Source: a virus
IMG/VR virus record: IMGVR_UViG_3300009285_002348
Location: 1 to 25,785 of that record
Reading direction: 5' to 3' (one strand)
Length of the DNA: 25,785 nucleotides
Position 1 is the stretch's first letter, and every line of letters starts with the position of its first letter. The position numbers and the translations under genes were made by a program. The notes under the pieces are model-generated. The model had not been told where the DNA came from. It ran no database searches and worked only from the letters and a program-made list of their open reading frames with translations. Below, in pieces: positions 14,828-21,491 of the stretch.

Positions 14828-15072
14828 TTCTTTACCTCACATAAAACATCTTCTTCCGCCACAATAATTATATCTTTATCTCCGGTCTCAAACCCCGCGT
14901 GTTTCCTGAATAAATACATCTTATTTACCTTTAAACCCGAGCCATTGTTTACTGCTAGGGCGGTACCGTACTTAAAATCCTTCGCGGAATCGATCAGAAT
15001 AATCTCACCCGCGGAGCTTTCCAAACCCCCCTCAATGTGCAAGACGACGTAATCGTGTAGTGGTTTAATCAT
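14824..15072 (-). CDS. groES: GroES-like co-chaperonin (Cpn10)
   Basis: 82 residues matching the Cpn10 order: IKPLHDYVVL at the N-terminus, a shortened mobile loop (ESSAGEIIL, about 18-26) carrying the hydrophobic I-I-L tip that binds GroEL, the first strand pair with YGTALAVNNGSG, then VNKMYLFRKHAGFE and the C-terminal IIIVAEEDVLCEV. These are family features of the heptameric lid of the GroEL cage. Phage GroES proteins (T4 gp31 is the classic case) help the host GroEL fold the large capsid protein, and a capsid gene lies about 1.8 kb upstream. It is wedged between the two transketolase genes, with an 8-nt overlap upstream and an ATGA overlap downstream, so it is translated together with them. 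No phage GroEL is seen. Confidence 0.8.
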   Translation of the reverse strand: MIKPLHDYVVLHIEGGLESSAGEIILIDSAKDFKYGTALAVNNGSGLKVNKMYLFRKHAGFETGDKDIIIVAEEDVLCEVKK

Positions 15073-15688
15073 TTAATAACTCCTTGTATTGCTCGTTTGT
15101 GGGAGATAGGTAGTGCGCAGACACCCCCTGTAACCACCCGGGGTATTTAAAAAGATTGGTTCTTATTACTAAGCTTGGGTAAAACATCTGCATCCTTGTA
15201 TCTAACGCATCTACATCCACTTTGCCGAGCGCAGAATATCCGTTAGCATTACAGACAATCTTTAGGTTCTCCAAACGCAGTTCCCCCGCTATACGTAGCG
15301 CCTCCCAACAACTCCCCTCGGCCATTTCCCCATCGGAAACCAATACATAGACATCTATCTGAGGTTGCGCCAACGCCATTCCTACCGCTATTGGCAACCC
15401 GTGTCCTAGACTGCCAGTAGATACCCATATTTGGTTATCTACATCCCTGTTTGGGTGTGTTCCATGCTTCTTCATGAGTTCTTCCGCGTTTGCGATACCG
15501 TTCTTCTCGAGGATCACCGCCAAGGCTAGAAAAGCGTGCCCGTTAGACAGCACGAACTTATCTTGTGGTTTCTTAACCAAAAATAGTTTGTCTATAATGC
15601 CTACCGAGGTCAAAACACTACTCAAATGAGTTAGGCCTAGTTTCTGGGATATTTCAATACACCTGCGTTCTAGTTTATTTAACGGCAT
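15065..15688 (-). CDS. Transketolase-like, N-terminal (TPP-binding) subunit
   Basis: 207 residues. It has the N-terminal transketolase pattern: DKFVLSNGHAFLALA (about 43-57), WVSTGSLGHGLPIAVGMAL (about 88-106), and the thiamine diphosphate/metal motif VSDGEMAEGSCWEA at about 117-130, ending with CNANGY (about 146-151). The usual GDG is SDG here, with the metal-binding Asp kept. In the family, such a subunit pairs with a C-terminal subunit to move a two-carbon ketol unit between sugars. It is compact compared with about 270 aa for stand-alone N-subunits, mainly in the section after CNANGY. Its start overlaps the epimerase, and its stop overlaps the GroES-like gene by 8 nt. Confidence 0.85.
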   Translation of the reverse strand: MPLNKLERRCIEISQKLGLTHLSSVLTSVGIIDKLFLVKKPQDKFVLSNGHAFLALAVILEKNGIANAEELMKKHGTHPNRDVDNQIWVSTGSLGHGLPIAVGMALAQPQIDVYVLVSDGEMAEGSCWEALRIAGELRLENLKIVCNANGYSALGKVDVDALDTRMQMFYPSLVIRTNLFKYPGWLQGVSAHYLSPTNEQYKELLND

Positions 15689-16442
15689 TTACCATTTCCT
15701 CTATTGAAATCTCTAGCGATTTATTAGGAAGCCATCCATAACCCCTTGCTTTGAAATTATCCGATATCCATTCAACATCATCATAATCCCGCAAACTTTT
15801 AACCTCGTGCGTATTCGCTTTCTTTCCTGTTGTTTTCTCAACCAACAATCTAACTTCCTGGTTGCTGTAGCTTGTCCCCGTTCCCAGCTCGAAAATACCC
15901 CGAATGCCTTTGTTTGATAGCATCATTATGCCGTTTACTAAATCCTCTACATCAATCCAGTCATGTCTAGGTTCGGGTACAAAATCCATCTCCTCGCCCG
16001 TAAGACAAGACCTAATAAGGGTTGGGATAAGGTGCTCCTTCTGCTCCCCAACGCCCGTGACCGATAGCGGTCGAACTATGCTTATCGGAGCATTGTATTT
16101 CTCCATAAAAGATAGAAGTATCTCCTCAGAGGCTTTTTTTGTCCTAGAATATGTTGTCTGAACCCTACGTTTAACCGAGGATGTAGACAAATACACAAAG
16201 GACTTAATCTTTTTCCAATCGATCCAATTAAGTACGGTAATTAAATCGCTAACATTGGCTTTAATTATTTTATCGTCCTCAGTATGCCAATACATATTTC
16301 CGTAGGCAGAGAGAAAAAACACCTTTTCGGCATCTGAAAAATGAACTTTATCTATGTTTTCGTGGGGAATTGTTACAACAGCGTCTAGTCTAGCAACCAG
16401 ATGTCGTCCTATAAAAGAGTTTGCGCCCGTTATATACTGCAT
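15675..16442 (-). CDS. NAD(P)-dependent epimerase/dehydratase (extended SDR)
   Basis: I choose the ATG at 16442 (255 aa) over the TTG three codons earlier because it begins the first Rossmann strand exactly. The cofactor motif TGANSFIG is at residues 5-12, the active-site serine region LSTSS at about 85-89, and the catalytic Y-x-x-x-K at Y98 and K102. ISIVRPLSVTG and HDWIDVEDLVNGIM follow, as in sugar-nucleotide epimerases and dehydratases. It acts on a nucleotide-linked sugar in the cytoplasm, and the exact substrate cannot be read from the sequence. It opens the cassette and its end overlaps the transketolase start by 14 nt, so the two may act on the same sugar. It is shorter than typical family members (about 300-330 aa). 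Confidence 0.85.
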   Translation of the reverse strand: MQYITGANSFIGRHLVARLDAVVTIPHENIDKVHFSDAEKVFFLSAYGNMYWHTEDDKIIKANVSDLITVLNWIDWKKIKSFVYLSTSSVKRRVQTTYSRTKKASEEILLSFMEKYNAPISIVRPLSVTGVGEQKEHLIPTLIRSCLTGEEMDFVPEPRHDWIDVEDLVNGIMMLSNKGIRGIFELGTGTSYSNQEVRLLVEKTTGKKANTHEVKSLRDYDDVEWISDNFKARGYGWLPNKSLEISIEEMVNAVK

Positions 16443-16467
16443 ACCTAACAAATCCTACTGCAATGCT

Positions 16468-16496
16468 AGTATAGCACCTTTCTAAATAACCATCAA
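16468..16496 (-). promoter_or_regulatory. Promoter of the carbohydrate cassette
   Basis: TTGATG (16496-16491), a 17-bp spacer, then TATACT (16473-16468), with TGC before the -10 giving an extended -10. Transcription should start near 16461, about 20 nt before the epimerase ATG. There is no terminator-like hairpin between this promoter and the gene, unlike the four promoter-terminator modules elsewhere. Confidence 0.7.
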
Positions 16497-16507
16497 GACC
16501 TTCAAAC

Positions 16508-16765
16508 TTAGTACTCATTTCGATACCTGTCGTGTCTTTCCACGAAATCATGGATATCGGCTATCTCGTCTTTATTGTTATCACGATGTGCTTTGACAAG
16601 CGCCTCACGCATGCTCCGCACAGCAGCACTTTCCTTGTTCAACCTACCACGAGCAAGGTCGGCCTGTCTTACAACGTTGGGATCCCCGCTTCTAAGACCC
16701 TTCTCTATAAGATCCCGGTCAGCGGACCTATTATCGTTGTTTTTTCTAAAAATTATCTCTGTCAT
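16508..16765 (-). CDS. Charged helical hypothetical protein, 85 aa
   Basis: Starts at the ATG at 16765 with GAAGGAACAGTGT in front, downstream of the stem-loop that follows the capsid gene. Highly charged throughout (many Arg, Asp, Lys and Asn), predicted helical, with no hydrophobic core and no Cys. The RSADRDLIEKGLRSGDPNVVRQADLARGRLN segment suggests a small helical bundle or an RNA/DNA-associated peptide. I do not recognise the family. The stop codon lies just upstream of the cassette promoter, so this is the last gene of the head block. Confidence 0.55.
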   Translation of the reverse strand: MTEIIFRKNNDNRSADRDLIEKGLRSGDPNVVRQADLARGRLNKESAAVRSMREALVKAHRDNNKDEIADIHDFVERHDRYRNEY

Positions 16766-16783
16766 ACACTGTTCCTTCCCTCC

Positions 16784-16824
16784 GTGGTGGGAGAAGCACG
16801 TTAGGGCGTGCCTCCCCCAACCAC
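16784..16824 (-). other. Strong stem-loop after the major capsid gene
   Basis: On the minus strand the arms GTGGT, GGGAG and GCACG (from 16824) pair with CGTGC, CTCCC and ACCAC around a CCCTAA loop. This makes about 15 bp with a 3-nt bulge on one side and a 2-nt bulge on the other. No T-run follows, so it is not a standard intrinsic terminator. It lies 20 nt after the capsid stop and about 20 nt before the next gene's ATG, which fits an mRNA-stabilising or expression-tuning structure. Confidence 0.7.
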
Positions 16825-16843
16825 TACCCGGTGCTACCCAAGG

Positions 16844-17797
16844 TTAAACAAGAGCAAATCTTGCGGCCTGTACCCAATCACTGTTGAGTAATTTAACTGC
16901 GTAAGAACCTGCCCACGAAACATATGATACTCTACCAGCAGGTGAGTTTGAATCCACCTGATTCGGAAGAATATACAGTTTCGGTTTATCTTGCGATAGA
17001 TCGTAGCAACCAAACGAGTTGTCTCCGTGAACGTAGGTGTAGTATCTAGTAACACCCGAAGATGCTGTAGATGCTGCCTCAGTTCCAGAGGAAACGTCTT
17101 TGTTTAGAAGCCACCTAACTTGGTAAAGCTCTCCCATCTCCCCCCTGTAAAGATCCTTTACATCGGAGTACGTTTTCGCATTTACCCACGTGGAATCACC
17201 GATTAGATTGTACTTGCTGATAGGATCTGTCTTACCAATATACATCCCGTCCTTGTAAGGTCTCGCCTTAGCAATTTCGAGAGCTTTGGTCATAAGCCTT
17301 ATATCACAAGCATCTAGCGTGTCGCCCGCAGTAAATGTTGCCACGTCGTGGTTGTTGCCGTAGAAAGCTGTGCCGTTTTGAAGTTCTGCTCTAACCAAAC
17401 GATTGAGAGTTTCTCCCATGTTTTGACCCACAAGTTCCACCTTCTCTTTCATGCTGCTATCGATGGATACCAAAGTTAGCAATTTTGAGTGAATGGTTGT
17501 TAAGCCATACTCAGAAAGAGTCATGGACACAGTACATGCCGTAATAGCACATGTTACTGGGTTTGAGAGTTCCCCCAAAGGGCTGGTGATGATAGTGAGG
17601 GGCGTGTACCTAGTGAAGTTGACTGTTCGTCCCTCGTTCACGGGGTGTGTCCTCATCTGAGCGCCCTCCTTCAAAACAAGCTCATACTCCGCTCTCGCAA
17701 GGAAAACCTTTTCGTAATAGGTTTTTACCTCTTGAGTCAGAGTACCTGTCGTGTTGGGGTTTGTCACCCCACTTATTCCTGATCCGACTGCTGCCAT
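16844..17797 (-). CDS. Major capsid protein, N4 gp56 family
   Basis: 317 residues with the hallmark opening of the N4 gp56-type HK97-fold capsid protein: TTGTLTQEVKTYYEKVFLARAEYELVLKEGAQ, then R-T-V-N-F-T-R-Y-T-P-L (residues about 58-68). The family then has a 'T-L-S-E-Y-G' segment (residues about 93-98) and helices with DSSMKEKVELVGQNMGETLNRLVRAEL. The C-terminal half carries 'MYIGKTDPISKYNLIGD' and 'YYTYVHGDNSFGCYDL'. These subunits form the icosahedral shell. Start and stop are clear, with GGAAGGTGAG 13 nt before the ATG. The scaffold lies just upstream, and a strong stem-loop lies just downstream, which could favour high capsid expression. Confidence 0.9.
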   Translation of the reverse strand: MAAVGSGISGVTNPNTTGTLTQEVKTYYEKVFLARAEYELVLKEGAQMRTHPVNEGRTVNFTRYTPLTIITSPLGELSNPVTCAITACTVSMTLSEYGLTTIHSKLLTLVSIDSSMKEKVELVGQNMGETLNRLVRAELQNGTAFYGNNHDVATFTAGDTLDACDIRLMTKALEIAKARPYKDGMYIGKTDPISKYNLIGDSTWVNAKTYSDVKDLYRGEMGELYQVRWLLNKDVSSGTEAASTASSGVTRYYTYVHGDNSFGCYDLSQDKPKLYILPNQVDSNSPAGRVSYVSWAGSYAVKLLNSDWVQAARFALV

Positions 17798-17832
17798 ATA
17801 GTTTTAATATCTCACCTTCCTTCTTAGTGCTT

Positions 17833-18606
17833 TTAGGCTTGAACCACCCCTAGTTGTGCCTCAAGCTCGGCGATGGACTTGTCCGTTGCCGGTTTCTCTT
17901 TGTCGCGGATTGATGTTGGGCGCAGAGCTGCCTCCGAAACCTGTTTCACTACGCTCTCTGTCATATCCCCAACTTCCTTGCTAACTGCCCCCTTGTAGGG
18001 ACGCATCAGCTTTTCCACAAATTGTTTTACTGATGCGGTGTACGGATTCCTCGTTACATAGGCCTCCGTAGCCTCAGATATAGCTTCGGAAAGCTCCTTG
18101 TTAAATTTTTCGCCAGCAGGATCGAGTTCTGGATGTAAGCGCATAACCTCCGCGGCCTCGCTGTTAATCCGGTTTACCGCCTCCTGTTGCTTTCCCCTAA
18201 GCGTTATCAACGCGTCGGTTTGTTTGAGGATTTTGCTCTCTCTTGTGCGTAACCTACGCTCAAGTTCGAGGGCATCAATCTCCTCTCCGGGCTGTACTAG
18301 AGGGTCATCATCGTACGGTTGGTTTTGCTGATAGTCCAGCGTTGCTGGGTCAGTCAAACTCCTTAATCTGGCCTCTAGTGATTCGGCTCTGGCCTCGGCT
18401 TCTTTGGCCTTAGCGTTCAGCTCCCTCACCCGTCGCGAAAAACCTTTTTTGGTGGTTTCCTCGGTTTCTATCGTCTCGTCCGTCTCCGCATTTGCGGTTC
18501 CGGACGACTCAATGTCCTCCGCTGTTTTTTCATCTGCTACCGGCGTAGTAGCCACGTCGTTTTCTGTCTCGACGTCCTCGTTTAACGCCGTATCTTCATC
18601 TTGCAT
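17833..18606 (-). CDS. Capsid scaffolding protein
   Basis: 257 residues, very acidic at the N-terminus (repeated E/D/T up to residue about 50), then a helical, coiled-coil body rich in Ala, Glu and Arg (residues about 55-90 and 115-150). The C-terminal part is also helical (IAELEAQLGVVQA). This composition, together with its position directly upstream of the major capsid gene, is typical of phage scaffolding proteins, which line the prohead interior, guide capsid assembly and leave or are cleaved before packaging. No protease motif is visible. The Pro/Asp-rich hinge (YQQNQPYDDDPLVQPGEE) may separate two helical arms. The start ATG at 18606 is preceded by AGGTGA. Confidence 0.8.
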   Translation of the reverse strand: MQDEDTALNEDVETENDVATTPVADEKTAEDIESSGTANAETDETIETEETTKKGFSRRVRELNAKAKEAEARAESLEARLRSLTDPATLDYQQNQPYDDDPLVQPGEEIDALELERRLRTRESKILKQTDALITLRGKQQEAVNRINSEAAEVMRLHPELDPAGEKFNKELSEAISEATEAYVTRNPYTASVKQFVEKLMRPYKGAVSKEVGDMTESVVKQVSEAALRPTSIRDKEKPATDKSIAELEAQLGVVQA

Positions 18607-18701
18607 TTAATTCACCTGCTTTCTTACATACCACCTTAGGGGTGTATGAGGTCATCCCAAGCAATAATGTGCTTGTTCCTGCACACGCAGATACAAGAAC
18701 A
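18607..18701 (-). other. 95-nt spacer before the scaffold gene
   Basis: No convincing gene. It contains a small inverted repeat (CAGATA ... TATCTG, minus strand) and, near its end, AGCAGGTGAATTAA, the ribosome-binding site of the scaffold gene. An 86-codon frame crossing this spacer (18596-18856) overlaps both neighbours in other frames and is not supported. Confidence 0.5.
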
Positions 18702-18929
18702 CTATCTGTTTTTAAGTATTGGTCTTCCTGATTCGTCCAGTCCCACAAGCAATTTATCCATCCCAATGTAGATGGCGTGTTGCAACTCACAAGACTTACA
18801 AACCAAATACGGACCTTGTTGCCGCCAACTATGTTGTTCGTTCGGCTTAAAGACAAACGCAGGTCGGTTAAAATCCAGCGTCTCAGACTCTGGTATTATT
18901 TCAATGTTCTCATCACTCGTTTTTTGCAC
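18702..18929 (-). CDS. Small protein with possible zinc-binding C-x-x-C / H motif
   Basis: I choose the GTG at 18929 (75 aa), which overlaps the previous stop by 17 nt and has GGAGG close upstream. A TTG 14 codons earlier would give an 89-residue form that runs deep into the neighbouring gene in another frame. The core is HSWRQQGPYLVCKSCELQH, where H, C-x-x-C and H could bind zinc. It is followed by AIYIGMDKLLVGLDESGRPIL, a beta-strand pattern with G-x-P-I-L near the end. It sits between portal and scaffold, so a small head-associated role is likely, but the family is not recognised. Confidence 0.55.
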   Translation of the reverse strand: MQKTSDENIEIIPESETLDFNRPAFVFKPNEQHSWRQQGPYLVCKSCELQHAIYIGMDKLLVGLDESGRPILKNR

Positions 18930-19233
18930 AGGCCTCCGAAGCGTCTGCCACCTTATTAAGCAGCCTCTCAATCGCCTCTTGTGCCAAGCTAACTACCACG
19001 GCGTTTCGTCCTATTTCGTCCAAAGGCAGTCCTTGGGAAATAGCCAGTTTGTTTATACCACCTAACTCTGAGGTAACGCTTATTGCAATATCCTTAAAAA
19101 TCTTCCACCCGGCGGTTTGAGACATTGCATGCAAAGCCAACTCTTCCTCGGTCAAAGCCTCGTTTCCTCCAGTTTTTGCTAACGACGGGACATTCACAAA
19201 AAAATCAGGTTTAATGGCGGCTTTTACTGTCAT
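18913..19233 (-). CDS. Hypothetical head-region protein, 106 aa
   Basis: Starts at an ATGA overlap with the portal gene, so it is translationally coupled to it. The N-terminus is extended (KPDFFVNVPSLAKTGGNEALTEEEL), and the remainder is predicted helical with a conserved-looking core (MSQTAGWKIFKDIAISVTSELGGINKLA). The 'GWK' followed by a helix resembles small proteins often found between portal and scaffold in podovirus-like genomes, but I cannot name the family. It has no membrane segment, signal peptide or catalytic motif. A structural or assembly role is inferred from position only. Confidence 0.6.
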   Translation of the reverse strand: MTVKAAIKPDFFVNVPSLAKTGGNEALTEEELALHAMSQTAGWKIFKDIAISVTSELGGINKLAISQGLPLDEIGRNAVVVSLAQEAIERLLNKVADASEACAKNE

Positions 19234-21029
19234 AAAACCTCCTCCTGCGGTTGTTGCACCGCCCCCATCTCGGGCGGCGTTGCGTTCATATTCTGCCCCT
19301 GTTGCATTTGTGCTAAAACATTTTGGAAAATTTGAGCGTCACTGCTTAGAACGGTCTGGTCTTTCTCCTCCTCGGTCTTTTCGACAAGAATTTTATCCCA
19401 ATCCTGAATGCCGGAGCTTGCAATCACTTTCTTGAAAAGCTCGCCGAACTTCAATATATAACCCTCTTTATCCAAATCCGCCACCAAAGTATTTCCATTT
19501 GGTGTCTGAGAGCTCTTATACAGCGTTATGAGTGAAGACAGGTTGTCCTGTTGCACTTTTTGGTCCGCAGCAAACGTAGACCCAGATACGATCTCGTAAT
19601 CATAGAGGTTGGAACCGGATCCTTTCTTACTTATAACCAGTTTTCCACTCTCCTTGTCATACATCTCCTCAATCTCCGGGTAACTCCTTGCAATCTCTGC
19701 GATTTCCTCCTCAAACATCCTTATAGCAACAGACGACGGTTGCTTCTTGGATACGAGGTTTACCATCTTTTTCATCACGGAGGTCAAAAATCTCTCCATA
19801 TAGAACCTGTCTGCGGCATCTCTTGTATTTTCCCGTGCCTGTTGCATTTGCAACGCCTGTGGAGTCCTACCATAACCCGCGTCGGTTTCCTTGGTTACTG
19901 TTGTATCCGATGTACCAAATAGATTGAGGATTGAAGCGTTGGCTGTCTGGAGTGTGTTATTAAACGTAGAAATACCTTGCGGAGATAGATTGATAGTCCT
20001 GACGGCATTGTCTATCTGCCCCCTAACTAACCACTTCTCGGCCGCACCCCACTTGATAGAACTCATTGCAGCGATGTTGTCCTTGTTTATCAGTGCGGGC
20101 GGAAAGATAGACATTTTTACCCCATCTAAGTACAGATTCCACACAGCATTGATGGTCTTTTGCATAGACTCTCCCCGTTCCATATCCCCCATGCCAGATA
20201 TATCATCAAGCAGGGGCATGGAATACTTACGAACGATAGGCAATTCCCCATTCTTGTGTGGGTTTTCGATGTCCCTAAACTCCATGTCCGCATCAACGCA
20301 AAAATCGACCCATCTATCCCCCTCGAATTGAGTTAAAACCTCAAAAAACCCCATGCCTTTAGCCGTCGAAGTATTGGGATATTGTGTTTCCCCACGCTTA
20401 GATTGGTCTTCGGAGGTACGGTTTTGTTTGGAACCAGATTTATCCTTTAATCTACCCACAATACTAGAAATGTTTTTGAAACCATCCTTCTTACCCAATC
20501 GTTCAAAATAAGATAGGGGTTGCCACGTTCTTACGATAACAAAATCACTATCCTCGAGAGAAACAGCCCCTGCCTGGGGAAACACGTCACGAACATTTAA
20601 TAGCCATATGTCTGGACCAGCATACCCGTTTGAGCGTACGTCCCAATCCACGAGAACATCGAACGCTCCGTAGACATTAGAATACATATCGACCATCCTT
20701 AGCTTAGTTAAAAAATCGAACTGAGCGTTGGCATTTGGAACGACGTACTTATCTAAGATCAAATTCTTCAACCTGGCATCTCCTAGGTCATTCTTAGAAA
20801 TGCCCCTCACCTTACCGACGGGAAGTTGTGCCATAACTCTGTGGGCACGCTCTATTATGAGTGTTGATAGACGGTGGTCGAAAATCTGAGATTTAGTTCT
20901 ACTAGATACAGTGTCGTTTAACCTGCCGTGAAAAAGATCTTCCATACTGTCCCAAACCTCTCTTTTAGTAGAAAGGTTATCATAGGACGCTTGAAATCTC
21001 GATTTAATCTCGTTTATAATTGTGCTCAT
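19230..21029 (-). CDS. Phage portal protein
   Basis: I choose the ATG at 21029 (MSTIINEIKSRF, 599 aa). The same frame opens 16 codons earlier, but that stretch translates the terminator hairpin. The protein has the features of a portal / head-tail connector: a long helical N-terminus (KREVWDSMEDLFHGRLND), a Trp-rich middle with 'GPDIWLLNVRDVFPQ' and 'DSDFVIVRTW', the segment MGDMERGESMQKTINAVWNLYLDGVKM, and a C-terminal crown region that is Gln- and Met-rich (FQNVLAQMQQGQNMNATPPEM). Portals form the 12-mer DNA gate and dock the terminase. Length and its place after terL and before the scaffold agree. There is no Shine-Dalgarno in the 6 nt between the terminator and the ATG. The gene's end overlaps the next ATG by 4 nt. 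Confidence 0.85.
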   Translation of the reverse strand: MSTIINEIKSRFQASYDNLSTKREVWDSMEDLFHGRLNDTVSSRTKSQIFDHRLSTLIIERAHRVMAQLPVGKVRGISKNDLGDARLKNLILDKYVVPNANAQFDFLTKLRMVDMYSNVYGAFDVLVDWDVRSNGYAGPDIWLLNVRDVFPQAGAVSLEDSDFVIVRTWQPLSYFERLGKKDGFKNISSIVGRLKDKSGSKQNRTSEDQSKRGETQYPNTSTAKGMGFFEVLTQFEGDRWVDFCVDADMEFRDIENPHKNGELPIVRKYSMPLLDDISGMGDMERGESMQKTINAVWNLYLDGVKMSIFPPALINKDNIAAMSSIKWGAAEKWLVRGQIDNAVRTINLSPQGISTFNNTLQTANASILNLFGTSDTTVTKETDAGYGRTPQALQMQQARENTRDAADRFYMERFLTSVMKKMVNLVSKKQPSSVAIRMFEEEIAEIARSYPEIEEMYDKESGKLVISKKGSGSNLYDYEIVSGSTFAADQKVQQDNLSSLITLYKSSQTPNGNTLVADLDKEGYILKFGELFKKVIASSGIQDWDKILVEKTEEEKDQTVLSSDAQIFQNVLAQMQQGQNMNATPPEMGAVQQPQEEVL

Positions 21030-21035
21030 AAGAAC

Positions 21036-21068
21036 AAAAAAAGACGAGCACATAATATAGCTCGTCTT
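21036..21068 (-). terminator. Intrinsic terminator just before the portal gene (module 1)
   Basis: Minus strand: stem AAGACGAGC / GCTCGTCTT around a 10-nt A/T loop (21050-21059), running into seven T (21042-21036). It sits downstream of the consensus promoter and ends only 6 nt before the portal ATG, so it would stop that promoter's own transcripts unless it is overridden. Confidence 0.85.
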
Positions 21069-21100
21069 AATATACATTTCAGTATTTTCGACTCAAGGTA

Positions 21101-21129
21101 ATTATACAACCGACGTCATTCTGTGTCAA
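21101..21129 (-). promoter_or_regulatory. Sigma70 promoter upstream of portal (module 1)
   Basis: TTGACA (21129-21124), a 17-bp spacer, then TATAAT (21106-21101): a full consensus match. The TGA of the preceding gene (21116-21118) lies in the spacer. The predicted start is near 21094, giving a leader of about 59 nt up to the end of the intrinsic terminator at 21036. Confidence 0.85.
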
Positions 21130-21340
21130 TACGCGTTCCGGAATAACGCCTTCTGCGGTTTTTTACTATGTTGAGCGTTTCCGACACTACGACACCGTTT
21201 TTTACTTCAAAGTTGAAGGTTATTTGCCCAAAGGGGGTTGTCTGTACTTCTCGTTCAAGAATGACGTGAAACAGTAAGTTCTTACTTAATAGTTGTGCCA
21301 GTGGGGTGGTATTTATCTGTTGCATATTTCTTTCGTACAT
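21116..21340 (-). CDS. Small hypothetical protein (paralogue 2)
   Basis: I choose the ATG at 21340 (74 aa), which has GGAG seven nt upstream, although this overlaps the previous gene by 59 nt. An ATG at 21325 (69 aa, the same length as the paralogue) is possible but has only a weak GAAAG in front. The C-terminal half, GQITFNFEVKNGVVVSETLNIVKNRRRRY, mirrors the preceding gene. The very end is basic then acidic (RRRRYSGTRIDTE). The stop codon lies in the spacer of the portal promoter. The protein family is not recognised. Confidence 0.5.
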   Translation of the reverse strand: MYERNMQQINTTPLAQLLSKNLLFHVILEREVQTTPFGQITFNFEVKNGVVVSETLNIVKNRRRRYSGTRIDTE

Positions 21341-21491
21341 CCACGTACTCCACAAACGAAACATCTACAATATTTCCGCCATTAATCCTAAGGGTAAAGG
21401 TAATCTGACCAGTATTCTTTTCCGCGATACTTGCTTCAATATCTGCGTGTGCGGGAACATTCGACTCCCTTATGATTAGATCATAGTTCAT
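21282..21491 (-). CDS. Small hypothetical protein, 69 aa (paralogue 1)
   Basis: Starts directly after the TerL stop (TAA then ATG), with AAGGAGGGG inside the end of terL as ribosome-binding site. It is a beta-rich small protein. Residues about 27-55, GQITFTLRINGGNIVDVSF then VDVRKKY, have a clear counterpart in the next gene (GQITFNFEVKNGVVVSETL then VKNRRRRY), so the two are tandem paralogues. There is no catalytic motif and no membrane segment. Its position between TerL and portal is often used for small accessory or head-completion genes. Function unknown. Confidence 0.55.
   Translation of the reverse strand: MNYDLIIRESNVPAHADIEASIAEKNTGQITFTLRINGGNIVDVSFVEYVDVRKKYATDKYHPTGTTIK

Noticed and set aside
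18596-18856. 86-codon minus-strand frame between the small zinc-like gene and the scaffold
   Set aside because: It overlaps both neighbours in other frames. The overlapping portion has the look of a shadow, and no ribosome-binding site was found.
18930-18971. TTG start of the zinc-like small gene
   Set aside because: It would overlap the previous gene by 59 nt. The GTG with GGAGG in front fits better.
21030-21077. N-terminal extension of the portal
   Set aside because: The extra 16 codons would be made from the terminator hairpin. The ATG at 21029 gives the normal portal start.
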